Part shown: positions 51,983 to 61,300 of the stretch, one piece after another | How positions within the stretch are numbered: position 1 is the stretch's first letter | How the letters are laid out: every line of letters starts with the position of its first letter | NCBI RefSeq assembly: GCF_029428875.1 | Contig: NZ_JAJSOO010000001.1 | Coordinates: 4,898,001-4,962,000 of the forward strand | DNA: 64,000 nt | Direction: 5' to 3' | Origin: Streptomyces sp. JH34 | GTDB lineage: Bacteria > Actinomycetota > Actinomycetes > Streptomycetales > Streptomycetaceae | Program-made: the position numbers and the translations under genes | Notes under the pieces: generated by a model | Database searches by the model: none | What the model saw: the letters and a program-made list of their open reading frames with translations, nothing else | What the model was told of the DNA's origin: nothing

Positions 51983-53128
51983 ATGCCCACCGACGAGATC
52001 CAGACGGAGCCCTCTTCCAGCGACCCGCACGCCAACGACGCGGCCCCCTACGGCGGTGGTGACCCCTACGCCGACTACCGCGCGGGCGACTTCCCCTTCA
52101 CCCGGCTGGTCGACCTCGCCGACCGACGCCTCGGCGCCGGAGTGATCGCGGCGAACGACGAGTTCTTCGCCGAGCGCGAGAACCTCCTGATCCGCGAACC
52201 CGCCGTCTTCGACCCCGAGCGCTTCGGCCACAAGGGCAAGATCATGGACGGCTGGGAGACCCGCCGCCGCCGGGGCGCGGACGCGGAGCACCCCTTCCCC
52301 GCCCCCGAGGACCACGACTGGGCGATCGTCCGGCTGGGCGCGCCCGGGATCATCCGCGGCATCGTCGTCGACACCGCCCACTTCCGCGGCAACTACCCGC
52401 AGCGCGTCTCCGTGCAGGCCACGGCCGTGGAAGGCGCCCCCGGACCCGGGGAGCTCCTCGCCGACGACGTGAAGTGGGAGGAGCTCGTCCCGCCCACCCC
52501 CGTGCGGGGCCACGCCGCCAACGGCTTCGAGGTCACCGGTGACCGCCGCTGGACGCACCTGCGGATCCGCCAGCACCCGGACGGCGGGATCGCCCGTCTC
52601 CGCGTCCACGGCGAGGTCGTGCCCGACCCGGCCTGGCTCGCGGCCCTCGGCACGATCGACCTGATCTCGATCCTCAACGGCGGCACGTACGAGGACGCCT
52701 CGGACCGCTTCTACTCCTCCCCGGCCCAGATCATCCTGCCCGGCACCTCCCGCAAGATGGACGACGGCTGGGAGAACCGCCGCCGCCGGGTCCGCGACAC
52801 GAACGACTGGGTCCGCTTCCGGCTGCCCGCCCAGGGCGCGGTGCGCGCGGTCGAGATCGACACGGCCTGCCTCAAGGGCAACGCGGCCGGCTGGACCGGC
52901 CTCCACGGCCGCGACGGCGACACGGGCGAGTGGTTCGAGATCCTGCCCCGCACCCGGCTCCAGCCCGACACCCTCCACCGCTTCGTCCTCGACACCGAGG
53001 CCGTGGTCACCCACGTACGCCTGGACGCCTACCCCGACGGCGGGGTGGCCCGGATGCGCCTCCACGGCTCACTGACGGAGGCCGGCGCCGCCGAACTGGC
53101 CCGCCGCCACCAGGAGTCCGGCGCCTGA
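51983..53128 (+). CDS. alc: allantoicase
   Basis: A 381-residue enzyme that splits allantoate to ureidoglycolate and urea in purine breakdown. The protein is two tandem beta-sandwich repeats: FPFTRLVDLADRRLGAGVIAANDEFFAERENLL..MDGWETRRRR in the first and the matching TIDLISILNGGTYEDASDRFYSSPAQIILPG..MDDGWENRRRR in the second. Start is the ATG at 51983 with a Ser/Pro-rich N-terminus of about 30 residues. Allantoinase and malate synthase, its usual neighbours, are absent here. Convergent with pepN across a large terminator. Confidence 0.92.
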   Translation: MPTDEIQTEPSSSDPHANDAAPYGGGDPYADYRAGDFPFTRLVDLADRRLGAGVIAANDEFFAERENLLIREPAVFDPERFGHKGKIMDGWETRRRRGADAEHPFPAPEDHDWAIVRLGAPGIIRGIVVDTAHFRGNYPQRVSVQATAVEGAPGPGELLADDVKWEELVPPTPVRGHAANGFEVTGDRRWTHLRIRQHPDGGIARLRVHGEVVPDPAWLAALGTIDLISILNGGTYEDASDRFYSSPAQIILPGTSRKMDDGWENRRRRVRDTNDWVRFRLPAQGAVRAVEIDTACLKGNAAGWTGLHGRDGDTGEWFEILPRTRLQPDTLHRFVLDTEAVVTHVRLDAYPDGGVARMRLHGSLTEAGAAELARRHQESGA

Positions 53129-53213
53129 CGCCCCGCCCGGCGGACGGCTGCGCACCCGCGCCCGCCCGCCGGGCGGCTTCCAGCGGCCGTCCGCGCCCTC
53201 CGCCCCGCACGAC

Positions 53214-53248
53214 CGAGGGGGCGCCCCCCCACGGGAGGCGCCCCCTCG
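53214..53248. terminator. bidirectional terminator between allantoicase and pepN
   Basis: CGAGGGGGCGCC and its exact complement GGCGCCCCCTCG flank an 11-base loop, giving a 12-pair stem between the convergent genes. Confidence 0.8.
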
Positions 53249-53268
53249 TCGCGCGTACCGGAGGACCG

Positions 53269-55845
53269 CTACGCGGTGGCCGCCGCTGCGTCGGCCGCCT
53301 GGGCCTTCAGCGCACGCTCCACACCCGAGCGGGACTCCGACATCAGCCGCCGGAGCGCGGCGCTCGGCTGCGCCGACTCCAGCCAGGCGTCCGTGGCGTC
53401 CAGGGTCTCCTGCGAGACCTGGAGCGACGGGTACAGGCCGACCGCGATCTGCTGGGCCATCTCGTGGCTGCGCGAGTCCCAGACGTCCTTGACCGCCGTG
53501 AAGAACCTCTCCGTGTACGGAGCCAGCAGCTCACGCTGGTCCGTCTGCACGAAACCGGTGATGACCGACTCCTGCAGCGAGTTCGGCAGCTTGTCCGACT
53601 CGACGACCGACGCCCACGCCTCGGCCTTGGCCTCCTCGGAGGGCTGGGCCGCACGCGCCGACGCCGCGTGACGCTCGCCCGCGGCGGTCCTGTCGCGCTC
53701 GTACTCCGCGGCGATCTCCTCCTCGTCCAGGAGACCCGTCGCCGCCAGGCGCTGCACGAACGCCCAGCGCAGCTCCGTGTCGACGGCCAGGCCCTCGATC
53801 TCCTGCGTGCCGTCCAGCAGCGACTGCAGGACGTCGAGGTGCAGCGGGCTGCGCGCCGTCGCGGCGAAGGCGCGGGCCCAGGCCAGCTGGTGGTCACCGG
53901 CCGGCTCGGCCGCGCGCAGGTGCGCCAGCGTCGCTTCGGTCCACTGGTTCAGGCCCGCCTCGCGCCACTCGGGGGCGGCGTAGAGGTCGAGGGCCAGCTT
54001 CACCTGGCGGTGCAGCGACTGCACGACGCCGATGTCCGACTCCTTGCCGATCCCGGAGAGGACCAGCGCCAGGTAGTCACGCGTCGCCAGTTCGCCGTCA
54101 CGCGTCATGTCCCAGGCCGAGGCCCAGCTCAGCGCGCGCGGCAGGGACTCCGCGAAGTCACCCAGGTGCTCCGTGACGACCCGCAGCGACTCCTCGTCGA
54201 GACGGACCTTCGCGTACGACAGGTCGTCGTCGTTGAGCAGGACGACCGCCGGACGCGCCGTGCCGGACGGGAACGGCACGGTGGTGCGCTCGCCGTCCAC
54301 GTCCAGCTCGATCCGGTCCGTGCGGACCAGCTTGCCCGCCGCGTCGAGGTCGTAGCAGCCGATGGCGATCCGGTGCGGACGCAGGGTGGGCTCACCCTTC
54401 GCGCCGGCGGGCAGCGCGGGGGCCTCCTGCAGGACGGTGAACGAGGTGACGTGGCCGTTCGCGTCGGTCTCGATCTCCGGGCGCAGGATGTTGATGCCGG
54501 CCGTCTCCAGCCATGCCTTGGACCAGGTCTTCAGGTCGCGGCCGGAGGTCTCCTCGAGCGCTCCCAGCAGGTCCGACAGGCGGGTGTTCCCGAAGGCGTG
54601 GGCCTTGAAGTACGCCTGCACGCCCTGGAAGAACGCGTCCTTGCCGACGTAGGCCACGAGCTGCTTCAGGACCGAGGCGCCCTTCGCGTACGTGATCCCG
54701 TCGAAGTTCACCAGGACGTCGTCGAGGTCCTGGATGTCCGCCATGATCGGGTGCGTCGACGGCAGCTGGTCCTGCCGGTACGCCCAGGTCTTCATGGAGT
54801 TGGCGAACGTGGTCCAGGAGTGCGGCCACTTCGATCCCGCGGCGTCCGCCTGGCACGCGATGGAGGTGTACGTCGCGAAGGACTCGTTCAGCCAGAGGTC
54901 GTTCCACCACTCCATGGTGACCAGGTCGCCGAACCACATGTGGGCCAGCTCGTGGAGGATCGTCTCGGCGCGCGTCTCGTAGGCCGCGTCCGTGACCTTC
55001 GAACGGAACACGTACTGGTCGCGGATGGTGACCGCGCCCGCGTTCTCCATCGCGCCCGCGTTGAACTCCGGGACGAAGAGCTGGTCGTACTTGGCGAAGG
55101 GGTACGCGTAGTCGAACTTCTCCTGGAACCAGTCGAAGCCCTGCCGGGTGACCGCGAAGATCTCGTCCGCGTCGAGGTACTCGGCGAGCGACGGCCGGCA
55201 GTAGATGCCGAGCGGGACCGACTGGCCGTCCTTCTCGTAGCTGCTGTGCACCGAGTGGTACGGACCGGCGATCAGCGCCGTGATGTAGGTGGAGATGCGC
55301 GGCGTCGGCTCGAAGGACCAGACGTCGTCCTTCGGCTCGGGCGTCGGCGAGTTGGAGATCACGGTCCAGCCGGACGGCGCCTTCACGGTGAACCGGAAGG
55401 TCGCCTTCAGGTCCGGCTGCTCGAAGCTGGCGAACACCCGCCGGGCGTCCGGGACCTCGAACTGGGTGTAGAGGTAGGCCTGCTCGTCGACCGGGTCGAC
55501 GAAGCGGTGCAGGCCCTCGCCGGTGTTCGTGTACGAGCAGTCGGCGACGACCTTGAGCTCGTTGGCACCGGCCTGGAGGTGTTTCAGCGTGATCCGGGAG
55601 TCCCGGAAGACGGCTGCGATGTCCAGGTCCTTGCCGTTCAGCACGATGTCGTGCACGGCCGGGGCGACCAGATCGATGAAGGTCTCCGCACCGGCCTCGG
55701 CGGAGTCGAAGCGCACGGTGGTGACGGACCGGTAGGTGCCCCCGTCCTGCGCGCCGGAGAGGTCGAGATCGATCTCGTACGCGTCCACGGTCAGCAGGCG
55801 CGCCCGCTCCTGTGCCTCTTCGCGGGTCAGATTCGTGCCAGGCAC
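53269..55845 (-). CDS. pepN: aminopeptidase N (M1 family)
   Basis: A 858-residue cytoplasmic zinc aminopeptidase, as long as S. lividans PepN. The GAMEN exopeptidase motif (AGAMENAGAVT) and the zinc motif HELAHMWFGDLV (His298, Glu299, His302; distal Glu in WLNESFATY) are intact, with the M1 C-terminal helical ERAP1-like domain after about residue 520. It trims N-terminal amino acids from peptides. The GTG at 55845 (VPGTNLTREEAQERAR) has GGAGATGAC upstream; the longer frame to 56118 has none. A related protein ends the window, so the genome has two paralogues here. Confidence 0.95.
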   Translation of the reverse strand: MPGTNLTREEAQERARLLTVDAYEIDLDLSGAQDGGTYRSVTTVRFDSAEAGAETFIDLVAPAVHDIVLNGKDLDIAAVFRDSRITLKHLQAGANELKVVADCSYTNTGEGLHRFVDPVDEQAYLYTQFEVPDARRVFASFEQPDLKATFRFTVKAPSGWTVISNSPTPEPKDDVWSFEPTPRISTYITALIAGPYHSVHSSYEKDGQSVPLGIYCRPSLAEYLDADEIFAVTRQGFDWFQEKFDYAYPFAKYDQLFVPEFNAGAMENAGAVTIRDQYVFRSKVTDAAYETRAETILHELAHMWFGDLVTMEWWNDLWLNESFATYTSIACQADAAGSKWPHSWTTFANSMKTWAYRQDQLPSTHPIMADIQDLDDVLVNFDGITYAKGASVLKQLVAYVGKDAFFQGVQAYFKAHAFGNTRLSDLLGALEETSGRDLKTWSKAWLETAGINILRPEIETDANGHVTSFTVLQEAPALPAGAKGEPTLRPHRIAIGCYDLDAAGKLVRTDRIELDVDGERTTVPFPSGTARPAVVLLNDDDLSYAKVRLDEESLRVVTEHLGDFAESLPRALSWASAWDMTRDGELATRDYLALVLSGIGKESDIGVVQSLHRQVKLALDLYAAPEWREAGLNQWTEATLAHLRAAEPAGDHQLAWARAFAATARSPLHLDVLQSLLDGTQEIEGLAVDTELRWAFVQRLAATGLLDEEEIAAEYERDRTAAGERHAASARAAQPSEEAKAEAWASVVESDKLPNSLQESVITGFVQTDQRELLAPYTERFFTAVKDVWDSRSHEMAQQIAVGLYPSLQVSQETLDATDAWLESAQPSAALRRLMSESRSGVERALKAQAADAAAATA

Positions 55846-55958
55846 GCGGTCATCTCCTTGATATGCGACGTTTTTGGTCATCCTTCCACGTGCGGAGGGC
55901 GCAGCGCGATGTCCGTTTTCCGCCGGACCCGCGCGGGCATCCGGGCCACCCTCGGACC

Positions 55959-56471
55959 ATGACCGCATACGAGGCACGGCCCATCGAACCCAGCGCCCTG
56001 AAAGGCCTCCGGACGACCGACGACGCCGGACGCCCCTGCGTCCCGTACACGGCCACGGAGGGCGGCGATCCCCTGCGCTGCTGCCTGCGCGGTGCCGAGG
56101 CGGGGGAGCGGGTCGCACTCGTCTCCTACGCGCCGCTGAGGCGCTGGGCCGCGGAGACCTGGGCCCGCCCGGGGGCGTACGACGAACAGGGCCCGGTCTT
56201 CATCCACGCCGAGGAGTGCGAGGGCCCGGCGGCGGACCGGACCGGCTACCCGTTCTCCCGTACGGGCGCCATGCGCACGGTCCGGCGCTACGACGCGGAC
56301 GGCGAGATCATCGGCGGCCGGCTGCTGGAGATCCCGGCCGCCCAGGAGAAGGGGTTCGACGCGGCCTTCGCGGAGGCCTTCGCCGACCCGGAGGTGGCGC
56401 TGGTGCACGTGCGGGCCGTGGAGTACGGGTGCTTCCACTTCGAGGTGCGACCGAACAGGGCGGGGAGGTAG
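55959..56471 (+). CDS. DUF1203 family protein
   Basis: A 170-residue protein with the DUF1203 pattern: a GGDPLRCCLRGAEAGERVALVSYAPL segment (two cysteines), QGPVFIHAEECEG, then a strand-rich C-terminal half RTVRRYDADGEIIGGRLLE. No signal peptide. The ATG is at 55959 with a poor ribosome site. It diverges from pepN by 113 bases. Biological role is unknown; the paired cysteines and short size suggest a small enzyme or metal-binding protein. Confidence 0.82.
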   Translation: MTAYEARPIEPSALKGLRTTDDAGRPCVPYTATEGGDPLRCCLRGAEAGERVALVSYAPLRRWAAETWARPGAYDEQGPVFIHAEECEGPAADRTGYPFSRTGAMRTVRRYDADGEIIGGRLLEIPAAQEKGFDAAFAEAFADPEVALVHVRAVEYGCFHFEVRPNRAGR

Positions 56472-56491
56472 CGCTCAGGTAGCCATTCTTT

Positions 56492-56508
56492 TCCTACTCA
56501 GGGTAGGA
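56492..56508 (+). promoter_or_regulatory. operator of the toxin-antitoxin pair
   Basis: TCCTAC-TCAGG-GTAGGA is an inverted repeat with perfect 6-base arms. TAGGAT at 56504-56509 forms a -10 placed so that transcription begins at about the antitoxin ATG (56517), giving a leaderless mRNA. A ribbon-helix-helix antitoxin binding this site would repress its own promoter. Confidence 0.6.
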
Positions 56509-56516
56509 TTGCCTCC

Positions 56517-56747
56517 ATGAAGATCAGTGTGAGCCTGCCGCAGGAGGATGTCGCCTTCGTCGACGAGTACGCCGCGAAGACCGAGGCGGATTCCCGGTCG
56601 GCGGTCATACACGCCGCCATCGAGGCTCTGCGCGCCTCCAACCTGGAGGCCGACTACGAGGCAGCTTTCGCGGAGTGGGACGCGAGTGAGGACGCCGCGT
56701 TCTGGGACCGGTTCTCCGGGGACGGGCTGACCGATGAAGCGCGGTGA
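56517..56747 (+). CDS. antitoxin of a MazEF/PemIK-type module (ribbon-helix-helix)
   Basis: A 76-residue protein. Residues 1-50 form a ribbon-helix-helix DNA-binding fold: MKISVSLPQEDVAFVDEYAAKTEADSRSAVIHAAIEAL. The acidic C-terminal tail (EADYEAAFAEWDASEDAAFWDRF) should block the toxin. It overlaps the toxin start by 14 bases, as usual. It probably represses the pair through the palindrome in its own promoter. Acidic, small and unstable antitoxins of this type are degraded under stress. Confidence 0.88.
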   Translation: MKISVSLPQEDVAFVDEYAAKTEADSRSAVIHAAIEALRASNLEADYEAAFAEWDASEDAAFWDRFSGDGLTDEAR

Positions 56748-57081
56748 CATCTACCTGGTCGAGTACGAACCAGTCCGAGGCAGTGAGGCCGACAAGGCGA
56801 GGCCCTCGGTGATCGTCTCGAACGACGGCGCCAACGCGGTAGTGGACCGGACCGGGCGCGGTGTGGTCACGGTTGTGCCGCTGACCTCCAACACCGCTCG
56901 GGTCTACCCTTTCCAGGTGCTGCTGCAGGCGGGCGAGTCAGGCCTGCCCAAGGACAGCAAAGTGCAGTGTGAGCAGGTACGCGCGATGGCGCACGAGCGG
57001 TTCCTGAAGCGCGTCGGGACCGTGCCGCGTCAGCGGATGGGGGAGATCGAGGCCGCCCTGCGCAGGCACCTCGCCCTCTGA
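56734..57081 (+). CDS. MazF/PemK-family toxin, endoribonuclease
   Basis: A 115-residue toxin. The MazF fold is clear from MKRGDIYLVEYEPVRGSEADKARPSVIVSNDGAN, with the conserved RGD and RP residues at the active site, and the later VPLTSNTARVYPFQVLL and KDSKVQCEQVRAMAHERF strands. It likely cleaves mRNA at a short sequence when the antitoxin is lost. A strong terminator follows. The module is compact and could be a recent insert between pepN and asd, though GC content is like its neighbours. Confidence 0.9.
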   Translation: MKRGDIYLVEYEPVRGSEADKARPSVIVSNDGANAVVDRTGRGVVTVVPLTSNTARVYPFQVLLQAGESGLPKDSKVQCEQVRAMAHERFLKRVGTVPRQRMGEIEAALRRHLAL

Positions 57082-57094
57082 TACCGGCCCGCGC

Positions 57095-57135
57095 GCGAAG
57101 GGGCGGCCACCGGGATCCGGTGGCCGCCCCTTCGC
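57095..57135. terminator. very strong bidirectional terminator
   Basis: A 19-pair perfect stem with a 3-base GAT loop lies between the convergent toxin and asd genes. It begins 14 bases past the toxin stop and ends 17 bases before the asd stop. Confidence 0.85.
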
Positions 57136-57151
57136 ACGGGTGGGGAGGGTG

Positions 57152-58180
57152 TCAGCCCTCGAGCTCCGCCGCCACCAGCTCCGCGATCTGGACCGCGTTC
57201 AGCGCGGCACCCTTGCGCAGGTTGTCGCTGGAGACGAACAGCGCGAGGCCGTGCTCGACGGTCTCGTCGACGCGGATACGGCCGACGTACGAGGCGTCCT
57301 TGCCGGCCGCCTGGAGCGGCGTCGGGATCTCGGAGAGCTCGACGCCCTCGGCGTCCTTCAGGAGCTCGTAGGCGCGCTCGACACTGATGGGACGGGCGAA
57401 ACGGGCGTTGATCTGGAGGGAGTGGCCGGAGAAGACCGGGACCCGGACGCAGGTGCCGGACACCTTGAGCTCCGGGATCTCCAGGATCTTGCGGGACTCG
57501 TTGCGGAGCTTCTGCTCCTCGTCCGTCTCGAAGGAACCGTCGTCGACGATCGAGCCGGCGAGGGGCAGCACGTTGAAGGCGATCGGGCGCTTGTAGACAC
57601 CCGGCTCGGGGAAGTCGACCGCGCCGCCGTCGTGCGTCAGCTTGTCCGCGTCGGCGACGACCTCCGACGCCTGGCCGTGCAGCTCCGCGACACCGGCGAG
57701 CCCGGATCCGGACACCGCCTGGTAGGTGGCGACGGTCAGCGCGTCGAGCTGCGCCTCGTCGTGCAGGGGGCGCAGCACGGGCATGGCGGCCATCGTGGTG
57801 CAGTTCGGGTTGGCGATGATGCCCTTCGGGCGGTTCGCGATCGCGTGGGCGTTGACCTCGGAGACGACCAGCGGTACCTCGGGGTCCTTACGCCATGCGG
57901 AGGAGTTGTCGATCACCACGGCGCCCTGGGAGGCGACCTTCTCGGCCAGCGCCTTCGAGGTGGCGCCGCCGGCGGAGAACAGCACGATGTCCAGACCGGA
58001 GTAGTCAGCGGTGGAGGCGTCCTCCACGGTGATGTCCGTGCCCTCGTAAGCGATGGTGGAACCCGCGGAACGCGCGGAGGCGAAGAGCCGCAGCTCGGCG
58101 ACGGGGAACTTCCGCTCGGCCAGGATGCTGCGCATGACTGTGCCGACCTGACCGGTGGCGCCGACGATTCCGACCTTCAC
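57152..58180 (-). CDS. asd: aspartate-semialdehyde dehydrogenase
   Basis: A 342-residue enzyme reducing aspartyl phosphate to aspartate semialdehyde, on the way to lysine, diaminopimelate, threonine and methionine. VGIVGATGQVGTVMRSIL is the NADP-binding N-terminus; the catalytic cysteine sits in NPNCTTMAAM; a SGHSLQINARF segment near the C-terminus has the conserved histidine. The GTG at 58180 has GGGAG upstream and is preferred over in-frame starts further back. The aspartate kinase (lysC/ask) that often precedes it is not adjacent. Streptomyces commonly has two asd genes. Confidence 0.93.
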   Translation of the reverse strand: MKVGIVGATGQVGTVMRSILAERKFPVAELRLFASARSAGSTIAYEGTDITVEDASTADYSGLDIVLFSAGGATSKALAEKVASQGAVVIDNSSAWRKDPEVPLVVSEVNAHAIANRPKGIIANPNCTTMAAMPVLRPLHDEAQLDALTVATYQAVSGSGLAGVAELHGQASEVVADADKLTHDGGAVDFPEPGVYKRPIAFNVLPLAGSIVDDGSFETDEEQKLRNESRKILEIPELKVSGTCVRVPVFSGHSLQINARFARPISVERAYELLKDAEGVELSEIPTPLQAAGKDASYVGRIRVDETVEHGLALFVSSDNLRKGAALNAVQIAELVAAELEG

Positions 58181-58290
58181 TGGGACTCCCTCACAGATGC
58201 GAACGGGCACGATTGCCGGTCCATGATGCGTATGTCCCCGGCTCCCTTGTCCAATCCATTGTCCGGCAGGCGGACGGGCCCCGCACGGAG

Positions 58291-58328
58291 CTGTGGGGCG
58301 GGCGCCCTTGAGAGCTCCCGCCCCACAG
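58291..58328 (-). terminator. terminator of the subtilase gene
   Basis: CTGTGGGGCGGG and its exact complement CCCGCCCCACAG form a 12-pair stem with a 14-base loop, starting 36 bases past the subtilase stop codon and within the upstream region of asd. Confidence 0.75.
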
Positions 58329-58364
58329 TCATGAGGTGTCGTACGGATCACACCGTCGTGACGG

Positions 58365-61300
58365 CTACGGTGCGACCTTCTCGATCACGACGCTGCCGGT
58401 GCCCGCCGCGGTGCCGCGGGCGTTCACCAGCTGGACCTCGCCGAAGAACTGACGGCCCTCGGGAGCCGCTCCGGCGACCAGGACCTCGGCGCCGACCTGG
58501 GCGGACGCGCCGTTGGCCAGGCTCACGGCCTTCGACTCGTCGACCTTGATCTCGCCGAGCGACGGGGCGTAGTACACGTCCCGGTAGTCGTACTCGGTGG
58601 TCCCGGCCGGGACCGAGTAGCCGTCGATGACGACGGTGTACGTGCCGGCCGCCGGCTTCACCAGGCTGACGGACTCCTCGGAGCCCGCCGTGGTCGAGGT
58701 GCCGACCTCGGTGGCGCCCTTGTACACGTACAGGTCGATGTCGGCGTTGGCGTCCGACGTGTTGCCGATGGCGACGTCGAGCTTCTCGACACCCTCACCG
58801 ATGGTGACCGTTTTGGTGTACTTCACGCCGGTGGAGATCGACGGACGCTCGACGTCGGCCGAGCCCAGCGAACCGCCCTTGAGCTTGCCCTCCAGGTCGC
58901 CCGCGTTGTTGGTGACCGTCCAGTCCACCGCGGCCGGAGCGCCGATCTTCGCCTCGGGGATGGTCCGCACCGCCGGGTCGAAGGTGGCGCCGAGCAGCGA
59001 GACGTCCAGCTTGTACGGGTTGTCCAGCAGCGGCGACGTACGGCGGGACTCGACCTCGATCTCCCAGACGCCCGGCTGCGGGTCCGTGTAGGAGCGCGTG
59101 TCCGGGCGGCAGGTGTTGGCCGGGTTCTCGTAGTTCGGGTAGCAGTAGATCGTGCTGCTGTCCTCCACCGCGACCCCGTAGGGGTGCAGGGAGATGAACC
59201 GGGTCTGGCTGCCCGAGCGCAGGGCGCTCATCGCGACCTCGAGGGTCTTGGCGCCCTCCGGCACGTTCACGAAGTACGACGTGGTGCCGTTGCGCTGCAC
59301 CGAACCGGTCGTCGAGAACGAGTAGCCCGGCTTCACCAGGTCCTTGGCGACGACCACCGTGGAGAGGATCTGCTGGTCGACGCCGCTGGTCCGCGCGTCG
59401 TCCACCTGCAGGATCGCGCTGTGGACGCCCGCCGTGCGGGGCTTCGCCTGGACCTTGACGGTCACCGGCTTGCCGAGCGGCAGCGAGACGGTGCTCGAAC
59501 CCGTCAGGGAGAAGGTGCCGTCGTTGTTCTTCCACGACAGCTTGTGCTGCACGGCCTTGTCCGGACCCGTGGTGCGGGTGACCGTGACGTCGTACGACTT
59601 CTTCTGACCGGCCTTCAGGCCGCCCTCACGGTCGTACAGGCCGGTGCCGAAGCCCGGGTCCTTCAGCGCGAAGTCGATCGCGGTGTCGACCGGGGCCTTG
59701 ACCGAGTACTCGTGCGCCGGGGCGCCCTGCTTCGCGATCTGCTTCCAGGCACCGACGATGTCGATCAGACCGGCACCCTGGGCGTGCGCGGGCACACCGT
59801 CGATGTGGGTGGCGGTGCTGGTCAGCGCGGTCCGCAGGTCGGCGGGCGGCAGCTCGATGTGCTTCTGCTTCGCGGCGGACAGCAGCAGCGCCGTGGCGCC
59901 GGCGGCCTGCGGCGAGGACATCGAGGTGCCCTGCAGCATGGAGTAGCCGGCCGGGAGGGAGTAACCCGCCTCCTTGACCGGACCGCCCGGGAACCAGGTC
60001 TGCGTCGTGTTGATCGACGCACCCGGAGCCGTCAGGGTCGGTGTGAAGCCGCCGTCCTCACGCGGACCGCGCGAGGAGAAGGGCAGCATGTCGTACTTCT
60101 TGGTGACGTTCGAGCCGTAGTTGGCGGCCCAGGTCTCCTTGGAGACGGACGCGCCCACCGAGATGACGTGGTCGGCGAGGCCGGGGTCACCGATGGTGTT
60201 CACACCCGGGCCCTCGTTGCCGGCCGAGATGACCAGCTGGACGCCGTAGATGTCGATGAGGCGCTTGTAGAGCTCCGCGCGCGCGTTGTTGCCGTCGTTG
60301 AGCGGCGGCAGGCCGCCGATCGACATGTTGACGACGTCGACACCGCGGTTCACGACGAGGTCGATCATGCCCTCGGTCAGCGCGATGTTGGTGCAGCCGC
60401 CGGACCAGGTGCAGGCGCGCGAGGAGACGACCTTGGCGCCGGGCGCCGCGCCGTTCATCTTGCCGCCGAACAGGCCGTTGGCCGCGGTGATGCCCGCGAC
60501 GTGGGTGCCGTGCTCGCTCTCGATGACGCCGATGTTCACGAAGTCGGCCTTCGCGCCGGCCGCGTCGTAGACGACGTCCTTGCGGGTCTCCACGACGAAC
60601 GGGATGCGCTCGACGATCTGCGTCGCCGGGTTGTCCGTACCGAAGTAGCCGACCTGCTGCTTCTCCTTGTACGGCTTCATCGCGACGTCGTTGCGGAAGT
60701 CCGCGTCGTCGTCCAGGTCGACGCGGGCGGTGCCGGCGACCGGGTCGTACAGCACGGCCCAGACGTCGGTGGTGTCGCCGTCCCGGTTCAGGTCCCCGGC
60801 CATGTCGCCACCCCTGGTGGCGGCCTCGGAGAACAGCTGGATCTTGTAGGACCCCTCCGGCGCGGAGTAGGTGCGGCCGCCGATGGTGAACGTCGGGCCG
60901 GACACGGAGGCCGTCATGCGCAGCCAGGTGCCGTCGCCGTCGTTGACCGGGTCGGTCGCGGTGACCCAGTCGACGATCTTGCGCTCGCCGGTGGTGGTCT
61001 TCTGGAGGGCGGGGTGGCCGAGGTCGACACCGGAGTCCAGGACGCCGATGGTGATCCCGCGGCCGTCTGCCTTCGGGTGCTGCTTCACGAAGTCGACCGC
61101 GCCCGTCTCGAAGGACGGGTTGTACGGGTTCTTCGCGGGCGTGTTCTTGCCCGGCGCCGCGTAACTCCCGGTGGCCTTCGGCTGCTTCGCCCCGGCCACC
61201 CGGTCGCCCGCGGGCGTCGGGTCGTCCAGCTTGATCTCCTGCTTGAGATCGATGCCCTGGACGGAGGAGAGCTTCTGCGCCGCCTTGATGGTGGCCTCGG

